Source: Neodiprion pinetum (lineage: Eukaryota; Arthropoda; Insecta; Hymenoptera; Diprionidae). From it: a DNA stretch of 64,000 nt. Under the pieces are notes generated by a model. It ran no database searches and was not told the DNA's origin. It saw nothing but the letters and a program-made list of their open reading frames with translations. Numbering within the stretch: position 1 is the stretch's first letter; each line of letters begins with the position of its first letter. The position numbers and the translations under genes were made by a program. The stretch is from assembly GCF_021155775.2 (NCBI RefSeq), contig NC_060234.1, forward strand, positions 20,484,526 to 20,548,525. Reading direction: 5' to 3'. Positions 25,601 through 35,461 of this stretch are shown here, piece after piece.

Positions 25601-25659
25601 TAAGTCGTACCCATCGGAGGCATCGGTGTTGCTGGCATTCCTGGGAAATTGTACGCCAT
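1617..25659 (-). CDS. Enox: ENOX-family RRM protein (ecto-NOX disulfide-thiol exchanger 1/2 homologue), 3' end missing
   Basis: Nine exons join in frame with GT-AG junctions: 25659-25611, 21010-20716, 19379-18790, 16814-16597, 15269-15075, 13994-13811, 11869-11763, 5521-5327 and 1926-1617. They give 714 codons and an open phase-1 donor, so the conserved C-terminus (family: LIG-IISTFLHVHPFG) must lie left of base 1. The start MAYNFPGM has a good context (CACAATGG). Order of parts: Gly/Met/Pro-rich head; RD/RE-rich stretch (about residues 95-149); Ser/Asn then Met/Gly/His-rich linker; the family block IIHCKSCTLFPPNP (Cys281, Cys284) and ERPPGC (Cys305); an RRM at about 306-384 with TIFVGG and KKNFCHIRF; ARDD-YEWECRQR; NTFYSMIQSTNSHVRRL; KVWDHFTKAQRKNI; acidic DVSDSED; and coiled coil LKEENDSLRCQLEAYKNEV. 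Vertebrate ENOX proteins are reported as NADH oxidase/disulfide exchangers. There is no signal peptide or membrane segment here, so an intracellular RNA-binding role is equally plausible. Introns of 0.2-6.2 kb hold most of the transposon debris in the left half. Confidence 0.93.
2831..3453. repeat. Foldback element, about 620 bp, in ENOX intron 8
   Basis: The outer ends are inverted: GGGTGGTCCATATTTACGGT (2831 on) pairs with the stretch ending AACAAGGACCAC (about 3453). Further pairs are GTTGAGCAATTTTTTCC with GGAAAAAATTTGTCAAC, and matching blocks near 2890-2920 and 3370-3400. The similarity continues inward through ATCATCATATCAGGCAATCTAGA (3074 on) against the block around 3155-3180. There is no coding capacity, so this fits a MITE or foldback transposon. 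Confidence 0.75.
3608..4400 (+). pseudogene. Decayed BEL/Pao-type retrotransposon gag fragment
   Basis: Broken plus-strand reading frames resemble BEL/Pao gag polyproteins in the right order. The first, at 3608-3790, is a helical segment containing KNTLGQVQSRFDALN. The second, at 3914-3987, is PRIELLTFSKSYSDW, the well-known P-R-I-E-L-P-x-F-x-G-x-Y-x-D-W motif; it ends in a stop. The third, at about 4010-4110, is VKRLHYLK and SSLTDEL in shifted frames. The fourth, at 4240-4375, contains DQIIIVHTMIRKIGPE and PLTFAEL. Stops and frameshifts separate the pieces, and no LTR, protease or RT was seen. It lies in ENOX intron 8 on the strand opposite to the gene. Confidence 0.7.
5880..6440. repeat. 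Foldback element, about 550 bp, in ENOX intron 7
   Basis: The left block (about 5893-5965: GCAGCTGAAATAGCGATGTG, ACAAGGTTGCTGATG, GCTATTTCTTTCGAAG) is matched in reverse complement by 6345-6440 (CTTCGAAGAAAATAG-like, CAGCAACCTTGT, GCTGATTTCAGC). It carries no ORF. The arms are about 75-80% similar by eye, so it is an old MITE-like insertion. Confidence 0.65.
8236..9060. repeat. Possible DNA-transposon relic with short inverted ends
   Basis: The left end GACATCCGTTAAGGGAGCAT (about 8240) is mirrored at about 9020-9055 (GCATGCCCCCTTAAATGTTTAACGGAT). The inside is AT-rich and carries an A18 tract at 8946-8963. No transposase was recognised. The inverted match covers only about 40-50 bp with gaps, so the limits are uncertain. 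Confidence 0.4.
11062..11238. repeat. Small MITE with CACTGAG termini
   Basis: The ends CACTGAGAGGAAAGATTG and CTTTTTCCTCAGTG are inverted copies about 177 bp apart, in ENOX intron 7. An inner palindrome ATTGTTTGAGCCAAACAAT follows the left end. The termini match those of the larger elements at 55551-55942 and 56612-57048, so they may belong to one superfamily. Confidence 0.6.
14399..14823. repeat. Foldback element, about 425 bp, in ENOX intron 5
   Basis: The left arm (GTGCACATACTCCTTAAAGC, AGCTAATAAAAAAAG, AAAGGACC) pairs with the right arm (GGACCTCAAG, TTTTTTTATTCGCTG, GCTTTAAAGAGTATGCACAT). The arms are about 90 bp and roughly 75-80% similar. There is no ORF of note. Confidence 0.7.
17082..18145. 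repeat. Inverted-repeat pair in ENOX intron 3
   Basis: The block 17130-17235 (CCAACCCCAATGTTGGTGC, CCCGTGGTCAATCTCGGCTT, CTGAACCGACCACAAAATTT) is the reverse complement, at about 75% by eye, of 18031-18140 (AAATTTATGTGGTCGGTCCA, CCTAGATTGACCAC, TTGGAGCACCACAATTGGGG). A short CTAGG(C/T)TGACCA motif recurs at 17085 and 17908. This may be one foldback element of about 1 kb or two inverted copies of a smaller one. Overlapping ORFs here are artefacts. Confidence 0.55.
19429..19708. repeat. Minisatellite with 27-bp then 28-bp units (ENOX intron 2)
   Basis: About four units of 27 bp (consensus TGCTAGTATTCGAATCAACC followed by TGAAACG) run directly into six units of 28 bp (TGCTCTTTTTCACCCGGAAT followed by CTGAAACG). 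The two unit types share the TGCT start and TGAAACG end, so they look like one array that changed its core. The units vary at several positions. It sits 50 bp from the acceptor of ENOX exon 3. Confidence 0.8.
19756..19930. repeat. TCCTACAC-rich degenerate tandem repeat
   Basis: The motif (T)CCTACAC(A)G or CCTACA recurs about ten times at irregular 13-25 bp spacing immediately beyond the minisatellite, for example TCAGTCCTACAGGGTTCAGT and CCTACACAGTTCATCCTACA. It is noncoding. Confidence 0.55.
21218..21420. repeat. MITE, TAACGTTA family, copy 1 (ENOX intron 1)
   Basis: The left end GGTTGAAGTTAGTAACGTTA and right end TAACGTTGCTAACTTCAGCC are inverted copies 203 bp apart. After the left end it shares ATAATGCATG with copy 2 at 30756-30968. 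Confidence 0.7.
22303..22967. repeat. Foldback element with about 190-bp inverted arms (ENOX intron 1)
   Basis: The left arm at about 22303-22492 and the right arm at about 22793-22967 are reverse complements. Shared blocks include TTAAATTAATCGTCATCGAA, ATGTAGGTGAGCATATTTCG, GATTTTGCGCGACTTACCCC and TATTTTGGGGGTGAAGTATG. The central 100 bp or more are almost identical, so the arms are young or have been homogenised. A 300-bp centre rich in CCCC/GGGG motifs separates them. There is no coding capacity. Confidence 0.9.
23400..24895 (+). pseudogene. Broken non-LTR retrotransposon (Jockey/CR1-like reverse transcriptase)
   Basis: Plus-strand fragments in shifting frames follow the order of a non-LTR RT. 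At about 23406 there is ISDLNGTSCVGSDGVHPLL (domain 1). NYRPIS lies near 23610. QHGFLSGQSTATNIVDT is at 23674, and YTDVTTAFDVINIDLL at 23758 (domain A, with D-x-x-x-A-F-D). VTSGV is near 23920. The catalytic box is at about 24015, reading YLADD where active copies have F/Y-A-D-D. LNRLVCNIKKC is at 24115, and C-terminal remnants such as LCGLWAMELGIHAF follow to about 24760. Stops and frameshifts show it is dead. It ends in an ATAAATAAAT tail near 24885. It lies in ENOX intron 1, antisense to the gene. Confidence 0.85.
25078..25475. repeat. Possible third TAACGTTA-family MITE, longer
   Basis: AAGTTTAACTTCAGGATGTT with ATTGTAATGATG at the left, and GTTATGTTAACATTGCTTTC with TTCAACTTT at the right, resemble the ends of the 21.2 and 30.8 kb copies. 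The spacing is nearly twice as long, so an insertion or coincidence is possible. It lies just inside ENOX intron 1. Confidence 0.35.
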
Positions 25660-26018
25660 TGTGACTGAGCTTCTTAGCTCCTTACTTTGTTGTAAACAAT
25701 AACAATTTTTTTACCGGTATGATAGAATCTCTCATGAGTAAGTTTTAGCACGCATTGAACTGGACAGCGCGTGGTCGATATGCAGCGTAACTTAGCGTCC
25801 ACACAATATGACAGCAACGATGACAACTCATATGAAACGAAACAGAATCACGGAAGAGTAAAGACCGTGATCACGGTCAACGAGTCGTTTATCAAAACAC
25901 ACTGAACTACACTTAGTAAACATAAAACTGATTACCGAACATTACTTAAGCACTCTCATTTTCAGCACACATATACTACCGAAGAACATAGAGGCATCAA
26001 GGCATGTGTATGTCTGTG

Positions 26019-26245
26019 ATGCTTAGATAGATTCTGACATGTGATATCCCTAGGAATTCTTCGATCCACGGTATTGAATGAGCACTGTTTGCATTGCCGG
26101 CCGCCCGCCGTAGACTCTTTTTTGTTTGCTTCTCGGCACCAAATGCGCCACTGGTAGTGCAAACGGTGCTCACCCCAGCTCATCCAACATCGTGGATTGT
26201 AAAATTCCTAGGGATATCGAAGTGCCAAAATCTATCTAATAGATT
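26019..26245. repeat. Compact foldback palindrome, about 225 bp
   Basis: The left arm (TAGATAGATTCTGACATGTG, GATATCCCTAGGAATT, GATCCACG, GAGCACTGTTTGCA) is answered by the right arm (TGCAAACGGTGCTC, CGTGGATT, AATTCCTAGGGATATCGAAG, AATCTATCTA). The arms meet near 26120, with a GC-rich tip (GGCCGCCCGCCG). It lies about 360 bp upstream of the ENOX start codon, so it may be in or near its promoter. Confidence 0.75.
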
Positions 26246-27017
26246 CCGACGATCGGCCCTGCATGGGACGGCATCTTTTAGAGTATATACCATCAGAATC
26301 AATTTAAAGTGATGAATATCACTATACAAATAAAATTCATTATTACCTTCCCCTTCAGGTCACCCTGGAATTGCGTGTTTAACGGCTGCTGCAGTCATAT
26401 AACGTGAAAAATTCTCCAATACTTTTTTTCGGTTCAAATGTTGGTTTTATATTTAATTACTCTTTTCTCATACGGGTGAGCCTTTCCGTTTTGTATTTTG
26501 GCTACTCTCATATAATTCCGCAAGTTGCGCAGTAGTCAAAATTTTCAAAGGGTGCATAATTTTTACATCATTCATGAAAAAGACGCATGTAATGGGTGGG
26601 TACTGCAGTTGTAGCACCTCACTTGAAGCCTAGACTGATTGGGGCATGTGGGAACAACAGTTAGAGAAAAAGTATACTTGTAAATTTTACGCAAACGAAC
26701 ATTTGCGATGATAAGTTTCCTTCGTTGGGAAAATTCACTTTGCCTGGCGTGGCTACATTATCTTGACCTGTGGCGATCTGTACTTCATAGATATTTATCC
26801 TGATAAATATTACAAAATTAGAATAACTTTCAATTGTTCTAAAGTAATCACAGCAGGTCAAAGTATAAGAAACGATAACATTTTACATAGTTGACAATGT
26901 AATGAAATTTTCTATCGAAAAGTGTTCAAGCAAGTAGATTACTACTGTTGTTGACCGATAAATGTATATGAAATATTACCGATGTACATAAAAACTCGAA
27001 TAAAGAATGTGGTTGTT

Positions 27018-27023
27018 TTTATT
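27018..27023 (-). terminator. Polyadenylation signal of THUMPD1
   Basis: TTTATT on the plus strand (AATAAA on the minus strand) lies 64 nt beyond the THUMPD1 stop. Confidence 0.6.
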
Positions 27024-27086
27024 ATCATTTTATAGGAAATCATTGAATCCTGCAATAGTAATCCTCTTGTTGATTTTCTTTTAGCA

Positions 27087-30000
27087 TTAGACGTCAACTG
27101 GCAACTCTACTGGTTTATCACTTTTTGACTCCTCTGTTTCTGTGGATTCTTCTTCTGGCTTAGAATGCATTGGTTCTGGTGATGCAGCGTTAGCAGACTC
27201 CTATAAAAATGTTGATTGTGTTACATGTCTATAAGATTCAAGAATTAGCTTTCATGAAAGAAAAATTCAAATGGCATATCTTGACAAATCACCATTAGTT
27301 GAATATAGTTGGAAACATTCCCTGACTTTCCTTCACATAAGAAAATTTTTCCCTGACTAAATTTCAAACGAATATTGCTAATTCAAGTATCTAATCAACA
27401 AATCTCCGACTCAATCTTTAATCAAAAATACATCAAAAATCTAATTAGTGGTGGCAGGAACAAGTATTTGAAAGAGGAAAATATTCTTTTGCCACTGCCT
27501 AGCCATTTCGAGTAAGGCTCGGCTGCCTTGTGGACGAAAATATTTGCAGGATAGGATGATACCAATAGTATTCATTTTCCACATGCGCAGTCGGTTACTT
27601 AACCTGCCAAGTTTCAATGTTTCTTCGCAGTATGAGTAAGGCAAAATGGTAACTAGATTCGTCAGATTCTTGGTTAGTGTTTGCCGTTCCGAATATTGAT
27701 AATTTGGGAGAATAAATTGGGAAGAGAGCTTGCAGTCTCAACTACTGCTTTATACGGGAGTAATAACACAACTCAATACCACGAATTTTTGTACAAATGA
27801 TTGTTAACCAATGAGTTCAATAATCTCCCGAGTACTCTGTATAAATATACAGTCTATTAGAGTTGGAATAAAATTTGTAAAATATTATTAATGCAATTTT
27901 AATGATTGGCGAATTTCAAGAATGTAATAAATAAGTTTTCAACTTATCTTAGTTGAATAGTAAAATGCAAACCTTTTTATCTGATTCCCTGACTCCACAT
28001 ATTTCCAGTAAATTGTACTTCTTGTATTTATAATAACTGGGAGCTATTGACAGCAGACATACTCCACGTATCACTTCTACAACAACGGCAAGTTCAGGAT
28101 TTTTTAGGTCTGCTTTATTGCCGGGATTTTTTTTTGCGATGATGTCAGCCAAATCTTCTATTAATTCACCCCGTTTGATGCTGTTATTGCTGTGCCGACT
28201 AAAATGAAAATATGATGATTACAAACAGATTTTATTAGAACCAGAATACTATTTGCAATCTGTGCCGTAATTTCTCACATTACAGTACTGTTTGTAGACC
28301 TAGAAATAAGTGCGAATGTTTTTAATTTTGATTATATGATACACTCCTTACATGTGTAATTGTAATCATAAGATTAAACTTTCGTTCGTAAATGCTTATT
28401 GTTGTAAATGATATGAATAATTATTATAAATAATGATTTGATGAAGTAGCGTGAATTCACGTATCTGTATCGAGGTAGTCCAAATAATAGTAAATTTAGT
28501 TCTGTCATCACCCCACCCTTTTCCTTTTTCCTTTTTCGTGAATATGTCCTTACAAATTCACCACTCTGAATTTTTTTAGATTTTTGTTTGCGAAGCAATT
28601 CAAAACACAAATAATTAATTGAGCTATGGAGTGTCAAAGTTAAGATAGTACATATTTTACATAGTAACAGATATGACGTTCTCAAGGAGGGTTCTCAGTG
28701 TCAGGGGTAGGTAGCAAAACTGACTGAAGCCAATCAGTTGGTCTTCAAAGACCGTTTGCAAAAAACTTGTATTATAATAGGTATGTTATAACTTAAATAT
28801 GTAAACAGTGGATTCAATTGTGTTTATAGACATACTTGTTATACTGAAAAACTACGATATGGTGTATCCGTAGGCATAGAAATGAATGGTAGAAGTGCAA
28901 TGTATTTTTTAAAAAAGACAAGTTATTTATATGGGGTTCTTAAGTTAGAAGAGCAAAAAGAAAGTACTGGTGAACTTACTATACTGAAACTGGGTGAGGT
29001 GCCAAAATCTGGCCAGATCAAATCTCATTCCAAATATATGAACACAAGGAGTTTAATTTAATTAAATTAAAATCAGCTATAAGCGTTTGAGCTCTTATTT
29101 TTATCCTTTACTCTATGTTTTGAAAAGTACAAAGATATCAAAAGACAATCAAAATAATACAAATTCGTGTTATGTCCACTCTACTTTCCATGCGTCACTT
29201 ATCCCAATGACCATTCACACTACATGATAAATTGTAAGCCTGTGCTACCTACCCGGTTACACTGTCAGCTCTGAAGATAATTCCTTGAAAAAAGAAAAGG
29301 AGAATACGTTCTTGAGATTAAATTACAAGTTTCGATATATTTTGCAATGTATCCCACTTTTCAAATTTCAAGAAACTGGAATATTGTCTAAATAATTAAA
29401 ATATTATCTTCTTTCAACTTGCATTGTTCGCTATCAGCGAATATGAATCAGTCTAAATTCATGGTAACAGTGAATAGTTACTGATTTCTGAATGTAAGTA
29501 TACCACTGGGAAAATTAGTACTTAAAATACTACTGTGAAACCATCTATTTTATCTATTCACTGATAGCAGCAAATCGTCACTGATTCCGAATTGGAGAGG
29601 GCAATGGTATTTCTTTGCAAATGACTTGGTAAAATTCATGAATGTACGAAATTTATCTCCCTGATATATCTACGGTAATGCGAAGTGAAAAAATACCTGC
29701 AAATTGATAGAGTTATTGCAGTCAAGAAAGCTATTATTTATTCAATCCAATCATCCACCTATCTCATCAGCCATCCGTCCGTCCATCCATTCATAAATCA
29801 TTCATTTCATAATATACGAGTGAGTTCTGTAGTAAAATCTATTCGATTTCCCATAACGTTGACAATTTAGGTGTTCCATTATGTCGCAACTGTTGTAAAT
29901 TTTACAGAGAAATGAAATGTACCATTACATTTTTCACTGTGATTATTTATTTATTCATTAACTGACTAATTTTCGTGTAATGAGAAAACTACTGTAAGTA

Positions 30001-32241
30001 AAAAATACGTACTTGAATATGATGGCAAATGTTTTTGGCTCTTGGGCAAAATATTTTTCAAACAATGTGTTGGCCTTCAATTTTATGTCATCCATGTATG
30101 CCTTACAAACAATTTCAACGGGCAGCAACCGCATCAGATATCGGGTTCTCTGTTTTTTTGTTTCATACAATTCTTTGATGATAGTAGAAACTAATTCCAG
30201 CGGATTAGGTATGGTTGTTCTAATAAAAACGACACTTTTTACACCTGTGTCTACAACCTGTAAATGCATAAAATGCAGTTTACTTTTTACGTTACATTAT
30301 TTTATTATAGTAATTTTTTTTCAATCTATCTGCTTTTACATTAGTTATGACAAACCACTTACTTGGAAACGACGTAAATTCACAGGCTTTTGAGATTCTG
30401 CCTTCAGTTCAGCAACTTCTTTCTTCAATGCTTCTGAAATATCCACTGAATCTTCCTCTTCCTGTGATATTTTCTCATTACCATTTTCTGTCTCATTTTG
30501 TTCAGTAGAGGCTGTTTCATCTGATGCTCGCGTACAAAGCTCAGTCTGTAAATTTGTTTGAAGAGCTGATGAGTTTAACCATACCATGACATAATAAAGG
30601 ATTAAATTACAGAATAATCTCATCGGTCTAGGAACTTCTATACTGCTAACATTGCTGTACGTAGGCCACTTGTTAGGCTTGTTTTTAGTTCAACATGTGT
30701 GCTAAACGCAGAACCACTTTTAAGAAGATGTGTGTATGACAAAGAATTAAAGATAAGGTTCAAGTTCATAACGTTAACATAATGATGCATTCATAAAAAT
30801 ACTCGTTATTTCACAATTCTAGGATTGTGTAAAATCCACTAAAACATAATATTGCATTAAGACACTTGTGATATTGTGATATATCAATTTCTTTAAAGTC
30901 AGTTTAGAACTGGAAAATGGTGATTTTTCTTACATTTCGTTACATTAACGTTACTAACTTTAACTTCGCTACCCTTTTTATTCTCAAAAGTTCAACAAAG
31001 ACAGTTTATTCTGAACATTTCTGAACAGCCGATTTTCTAACAACAATACAATCTTACATGACCAATGACTTCATCTCACTAGATCTGCCAACTGATACGT
31101 TGACATGTGTGAATGAGATGCTGATGATGTACTGAGATCATTTTAATAACTTGAAGGTCATTTGTGTAACTATTGAATCAACAAAGTATCTACTCGCATT
31201 ACAAAGTGAACCTTCACAGAAAATTTTGGATACTCCAGATATGTTAAATGTTCAAGACTCCTTGATTTTTGCAATAAATTGGAAAGTCCGAATTTAAGGC
31301 ATCTTGAAATTGAGTGACAAGTGTTAGATTAAGTTCGACCTCTGTTAAACGTTCATTATAATTTCAATAAATGATCGTAATGTAACGAAGTTCACACCTC
31401 TTATACACGCTTGGCTGATGCCGATCTAATATTCATCAAATGTTTGATCACTTGTTTAATGTGGGTTACTTGGCCAACTAATATGGCTGTAATAAAAGTC
31501 AGTCTTCAGACTTTAACGGGAGTACCTTGATTTCAAATCATATCTGCTTTTTCGCATATTATTCTTTGCTGTAAGACTTTTTTCACTTGACGTTTGCACG
31601 ATACGCATGGAGAATCATTCATTTTCTTAGAGACAATTCGCAAATTGCTCTTTATTACAGTATGTTATAGCTATCCGAAACCACAATACACACAAGAGGG
31701 ACAAACTATGCTGCCGGTGTCTGTAATGTTGAAGGAGTGAATTTTTTAAAAATTCTACTTGCATGAAAAATTGGTGTTCGCAAAAGCTTGTTCGAACACT
31801 TTATTTTTTCTGAAAAGTTTGGGTCACACAAACGTTTGACATATTTAGAGTCTCTACTTCATACAAAGATAAACTTGAATTAAGTGAACGATTACACATA
31901 CTATTTGGTCTATTTTTTCGGTCAGAATTCTTGCGTGTGTGCAGAAATGAGTTTACAGCGAAGACTGATTTTTTTCATTCACAGCTTAAATGCCCAATGT
32001 AACTGCATAGTAATACTAGCTGTCATCTATCAAAATTACTTCATCGTACCTGTTCAATACCATAAAGATTATCTGCATATTCTGACAGTACACTGTACAC
32101 TTCGCGAACGCAGTCTTTTTCTCGGAAATTACACGTGCAAAAAAAGCCTTTGATTCCTGGCTCCAAATTATACTGTTTCCGTTTCTTCTGATAATTGTGA
32201 TGTCCTGAATAGTAATTTTTCTTGCGTTTTTGTGAATCCAT
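27087..32241 (-). CDS. Thumpd1: THUMP domain-containing protein 1 (Tan1-type tRNA acetylation adaptor)
   Basis: Five exons join in frame: 32241-32050, 30545-30363, 30257-30013, 28198-27973 and 27200-27087, giving 319 aa. The start has a good context (CGAAATGG). The N-terminus is basic (MDSQKRKKNYYSGHHN), followed by the family signature LEPGIKGFFCTCNFREK and VYSVLSEYADNLYG. Next come an acidic linker and SEALKKEVAELK (about 65-125). A THUMP domain follows (about 120-225) with VKSVVFIRTTI, RYLMRLLPVE, TFAIIF and NPELAVVVEVIRGVCLLS, then KYNLLEI and an acidic Glu/Ser tail. In yeast and mammals Tan1/THUMPD1 binds tRNA and recruits the Kre33/NAT10 acetyltransferase to make ac4C12 in Ser and Leu tRNAs. 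The THUMP domain supplies RNA binding and has no catalytic site. The human protein is of similar size (about 350 aa). A polyadenylation signal (AATAAA on the minus strand, 27018-27023) lies about 64 nt after the stop. Confidence 0.95.
30756..30968. repeat. MITE, TAACGTTA family, copy 2 (THUMPD1 intron 1)
   Basis: The ends AAGGTTCAAGTTCATAACGT and ATTAACGTTACTAACTTTAA are inverted copies about 210 bp apart. The sequence after the left end (ATAATGATGCATTCATAAAA) parallels copy 1, so the two are members of one family. Confidence 0.7.
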
Positions 32242-32498
32242 TTCGACGTTAATTCACTTTATTGCTCGATCACTCATTTCTTCACCATCAAACAATACTT
32301 CAGATGCTAGAACTGTTTACAGTTCACCGACATAGATTCTAGGTTAGGTGAGGTTATGTGTATGTAAGATGATTAGGGCCGTAGACTTTTTTTGCCGCCG
32401 ACGGCGCGGCGCTGCCGCATCAATTTGTCGTCGCGTCAATTCGAGGCCCGTGAAAATCCAGCTTAAGGACAGATTGTATACTTACTACTTTCAAGATC

Positions 32499-32948
32499 TC
32501 TAGATTATACAGGTCAAGACACGCGTGTTCCAGTTTTTCTCACTATACGTGGGCAAAAATGTTCTATGCGCCCAAAAAATATCAAACTTACATTACCGCA
32601 TCAACCAGTTTTGACCAATCTTGCGCAATTTTTTGAGGTTAAGCATTAACGAGTTGCGTCCTTATTGGCCTGACATTCACGAAATAAATAGAAGCACGTA
32701 TATATTTTGAGGTTAATCATTGTGACAGGTCAGGAATCAGAACCACACCGGGTGCTTTCCATTTAGAGCACAGTGTGACACAATGTACACATTTCTATTG
32801 TAAGCGGCCAATCCGGGCAAAGGAATAGACCAGAAATGTTTACACCGTGTCATGCTGTGCTCTAAATGGAAAGTATCTATTGTCATACAACTTTTGGGGC
32901 ATTTTCACTAATTTTTTTGCCCACGCGTGTCTTGACCTGTATAATCTA
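32499..32948. repeat. MITE with 28-bp termini and a nested long hairpin
   Basis: The termini CTAGATTATACAGGTCAAGA with CACGCGTG (from 32500) and CACGCGTG with TCTTGACCTGTATAATCTAG (to 32949) are inverted and almost perfect. Inside, 32755-32797 (CTTTCCATTTAGAGCACAGT, GTGACAC) and 32832-32873 (GTGTCATGCTGTGCTCTAAA, TGGAAAG) form a second inverted repeat around a 35-bp loop. The element is 450 bp and noncoding. Confidence 0.85.
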
Positions 32949-33529
32949 GGGACTTTGACTACTTTGTGCCGACTGTAGCGCTGTAGGTTTCTCTGTGTTG
33001 CCAACATAACTGTCTAGTGTAAGAATTAGCCGTGTCAAATTTATTGTCCCCAAGTGTACACATACATACGTGCGCACAAAAAATATAAATATTATTTTTT
33101 TCGGAAAGTAAACATTACATGCGGATATATTTTTTAATGAAAATAAATATCTAAGATATTCTTTTAAAATATATAATGTAATAATACAATATCGTATCAT
33201 ATGAACAGTATAATGAGTCAGAGAAGACCTTTCCATAACTTGTCAAAAATACAGCAGAAGAGTCGGGAGAATCTTACAAGTTGTCAATCGATAAGTTTTC
33301 CCAACGAATTTCTTCATCAAGATAAGAAATATTCACATGAGGCTGTAAACATAGACTAAAACTCATATTCAGCTTTAAAGCATGACAAATATGCTTGTAT
33401 AACAATAAGTGATAAGTATTGATGTAGCTTACATCAAATCTTTTACAGGCGACAGTGGCATCTCTAAGACGATCAATTTAGTTTTTCACAGTTTTTTACG
33501 AAGTCAAGGTTGAGCTGCGAATACCGGGC

Positions 33530-34041
33530 GAACAGCATCAAGTGATCAAACTGATAGAGGTTATAGACCCGGTGACCAGCTGAGTAAATTAACCCAAAGA
33601 ACATTTGGTCTCCAAAGTCCCGTTCGCGAGATACGACCGGTTAAAAAAATCCAGCCAAGTGCGGGCATGAACGCAATCGAGTAAACTAAACGCCAGCATG
33701 GGAGCAAACGAGTACTCAGCAGGCAGCGGTTATTGATCTTGTTGATGTGCACTCGGATACTGATGCAGAACATAACGCTTTCAAATTCACGAATTTTGAA
33801 GGAAATCAGTCTTGACTTTAAATTTAGATCGCTAGTCACTGCCTACTGTGTACCCGGTTGCTGACATGCTGGCGCTTGGTGTACTCGGTTGCCTAAATGC
33901 CGGCGCTTCGCGGGATTTTATTAATCAGTCGTATCTCGTGAATGCGACTTTCGAGACCACATGTTCTTCAGGTTAATTTACTTAGCTCGACCATCTCTAT
34001 AGCCCCCATCAGTTTGGTCACTTGATGCTGAGTCACCCTGT
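33530..34041. repeat. Foldback element ending in CACCCTG
   Basis: The left arm, from about 33530 (GCATCAAGTGATCAAACTGA, GAGTAAATTAACCCAAAGAA, CGCGAGATACGACCGG), pairs with the right arm to 34041 (CAGTCGTATCTCGTGAATGC, TTCAGGTTAATTTACTTAGC, TCAGTTTGGTCACTTGATGC). The right terminus GAGTCACCCTGTAT is a common end in insect MITEs. The arms are about 115 bp and roughly 80% similar, with an approximately 280-bp centre. Confidence 0.75.
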
Positions 34042-34572
34042 ATTTTGGAAAAATTTTGAACTACTTCATTTTTAGTTCTCCTCGCTTCAAGAATGTTCCT
34101 ACGAAGATTTTTTTTTCCTTCTGTTGAGCATTTTTAAAATTGTGAATTAAAAAAATTTAATCTCTTAAATTTTGAAAATAGCCGACAAATTCTGAAACAC
34201 TTTTCTCTTTGCTAGAAGTACATGGAAGATGTCTCAAAGGCTGAACCTATTTTATGAATTTTTCCTAAAATTTGGAAATGGTAATTGGGTTTTAATTGAG
34301 AAAAATTATGCAAGTTCTTGAATAACTATAAAAATGAATAATGGAAATGAATCTAACATAAGGTTCGTTGCAAATTAATTGGAATGAAGAATAAACGTCT
34401 TGTGAATTTAGTTTAAATTTTGATAATCTGTTAACATTGTTTTTCAGTAATATAACTTTTTGGAAATGTGACAAAAAATAGCTAAAAAAATTATTTTACC
34501 TTTTGCATAATATTGACGTACTTATCAAACCATATTTTTCTTCTCAATTGTTGAAAAGCTAAACGATGAATT

Positions 34573-34675
34573 CATTTACACGACGGCTGTTATTCTGGTT
34601 TCACTATGGCCGATGTAGTAATATCGGATGTAAAAATGCATACTAAAACTGAAATAACAGCGCCGTGTAAACATA
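34573..34675. repeat. Roughly 100-bp imperfect hairpin (mini-MITE or hairpin RNA)
   Basis: TTTACACGACGGCTGTTATT and TGGTTTCACTATG are mirrored by CATACTAAAACTGAAATAAC and AGCGCCGTGTAAA. Arms of about 45 nt meet around 34622. It would fold as a long imperfect hairpin if transcribed, but nothing here distinguishes a microRNA precursor from a tiny MITE. Confidence 0.6.
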
Positions 34676-35461
34676 CTCGTTGTTATTTTCAGTTCATGGT
34701 TCTCCAAAGTGTTAAAAAAAACGGTCAAGAATCTTTTTCTCACAGGGCAAATTTTGAAATGTTCAGAATGACACAAAACACACTATTGAAAAATCAACAG
34801 CTGTTTTTTAATAACTGATTTTCAAGGGTAATAATCCGATGGCTTTCAAATCATTAAATCCTGTTTCCAACGCAAAGTTATCCGTAAAGTCAATTTTTGT
34901 CCTGTCGGTTGTACCTACTACTGTCATCAAAAGATACTCATACTTATAATCTGCTATTCCACATCAAGGGAAATTGAAGCTAGAATAGTTACACCTTGCG
35001 CTATTGCACATTTATTTAATTTCATGAATGATTTTCATTGTCGTTTATTCATAACAATTTATAAATTTCACCTCCTCAACACTACAACACTCAGAAAACT
35101 TTCAACTTTCGTACTGAACGACGGAATTGCAGGTGACATCATTATTACCGTACGGAGGAACTTGTAACAAAAAGTCCCGTATTGACGGTAATGTATGGAC
35201 ATTTCGTACATTTCGACAAAATTTCTTGGTGAAAATAGGAAAAAATAATGGTTTTGCCATGAATAACATCTTAAAAATATGAGCGTTTTCTATAATTCCG
35301 ACTAAATAATATCATCAAGGTTTACGAGGTGTCCGCTAATTACTAGTCAGTATGGGAATTCTTGTTACAAAAAGTTCCTCGATGATAATATAGTTCACTT
35401 TCTTCAAGAAATAAAATTTAAAAATTACCCACTATCCTACAGGCAAAATTCAGTAATTCAA

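Larger units (their letters stand above)
25660..27086. other. Interval between ENOX start and THUMPD1 stop
   Basis: The two genes are head-to-tail on the minus strand, so the part nearest 25660 should hold the ENOX 5' UTR and promoter and the part near 27000 the THUMPD1 3' UTR. No TATA box or initiator could be fixed by eye. The only clear structure is the foldback at 26019-26245. Confidence 0.6.
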
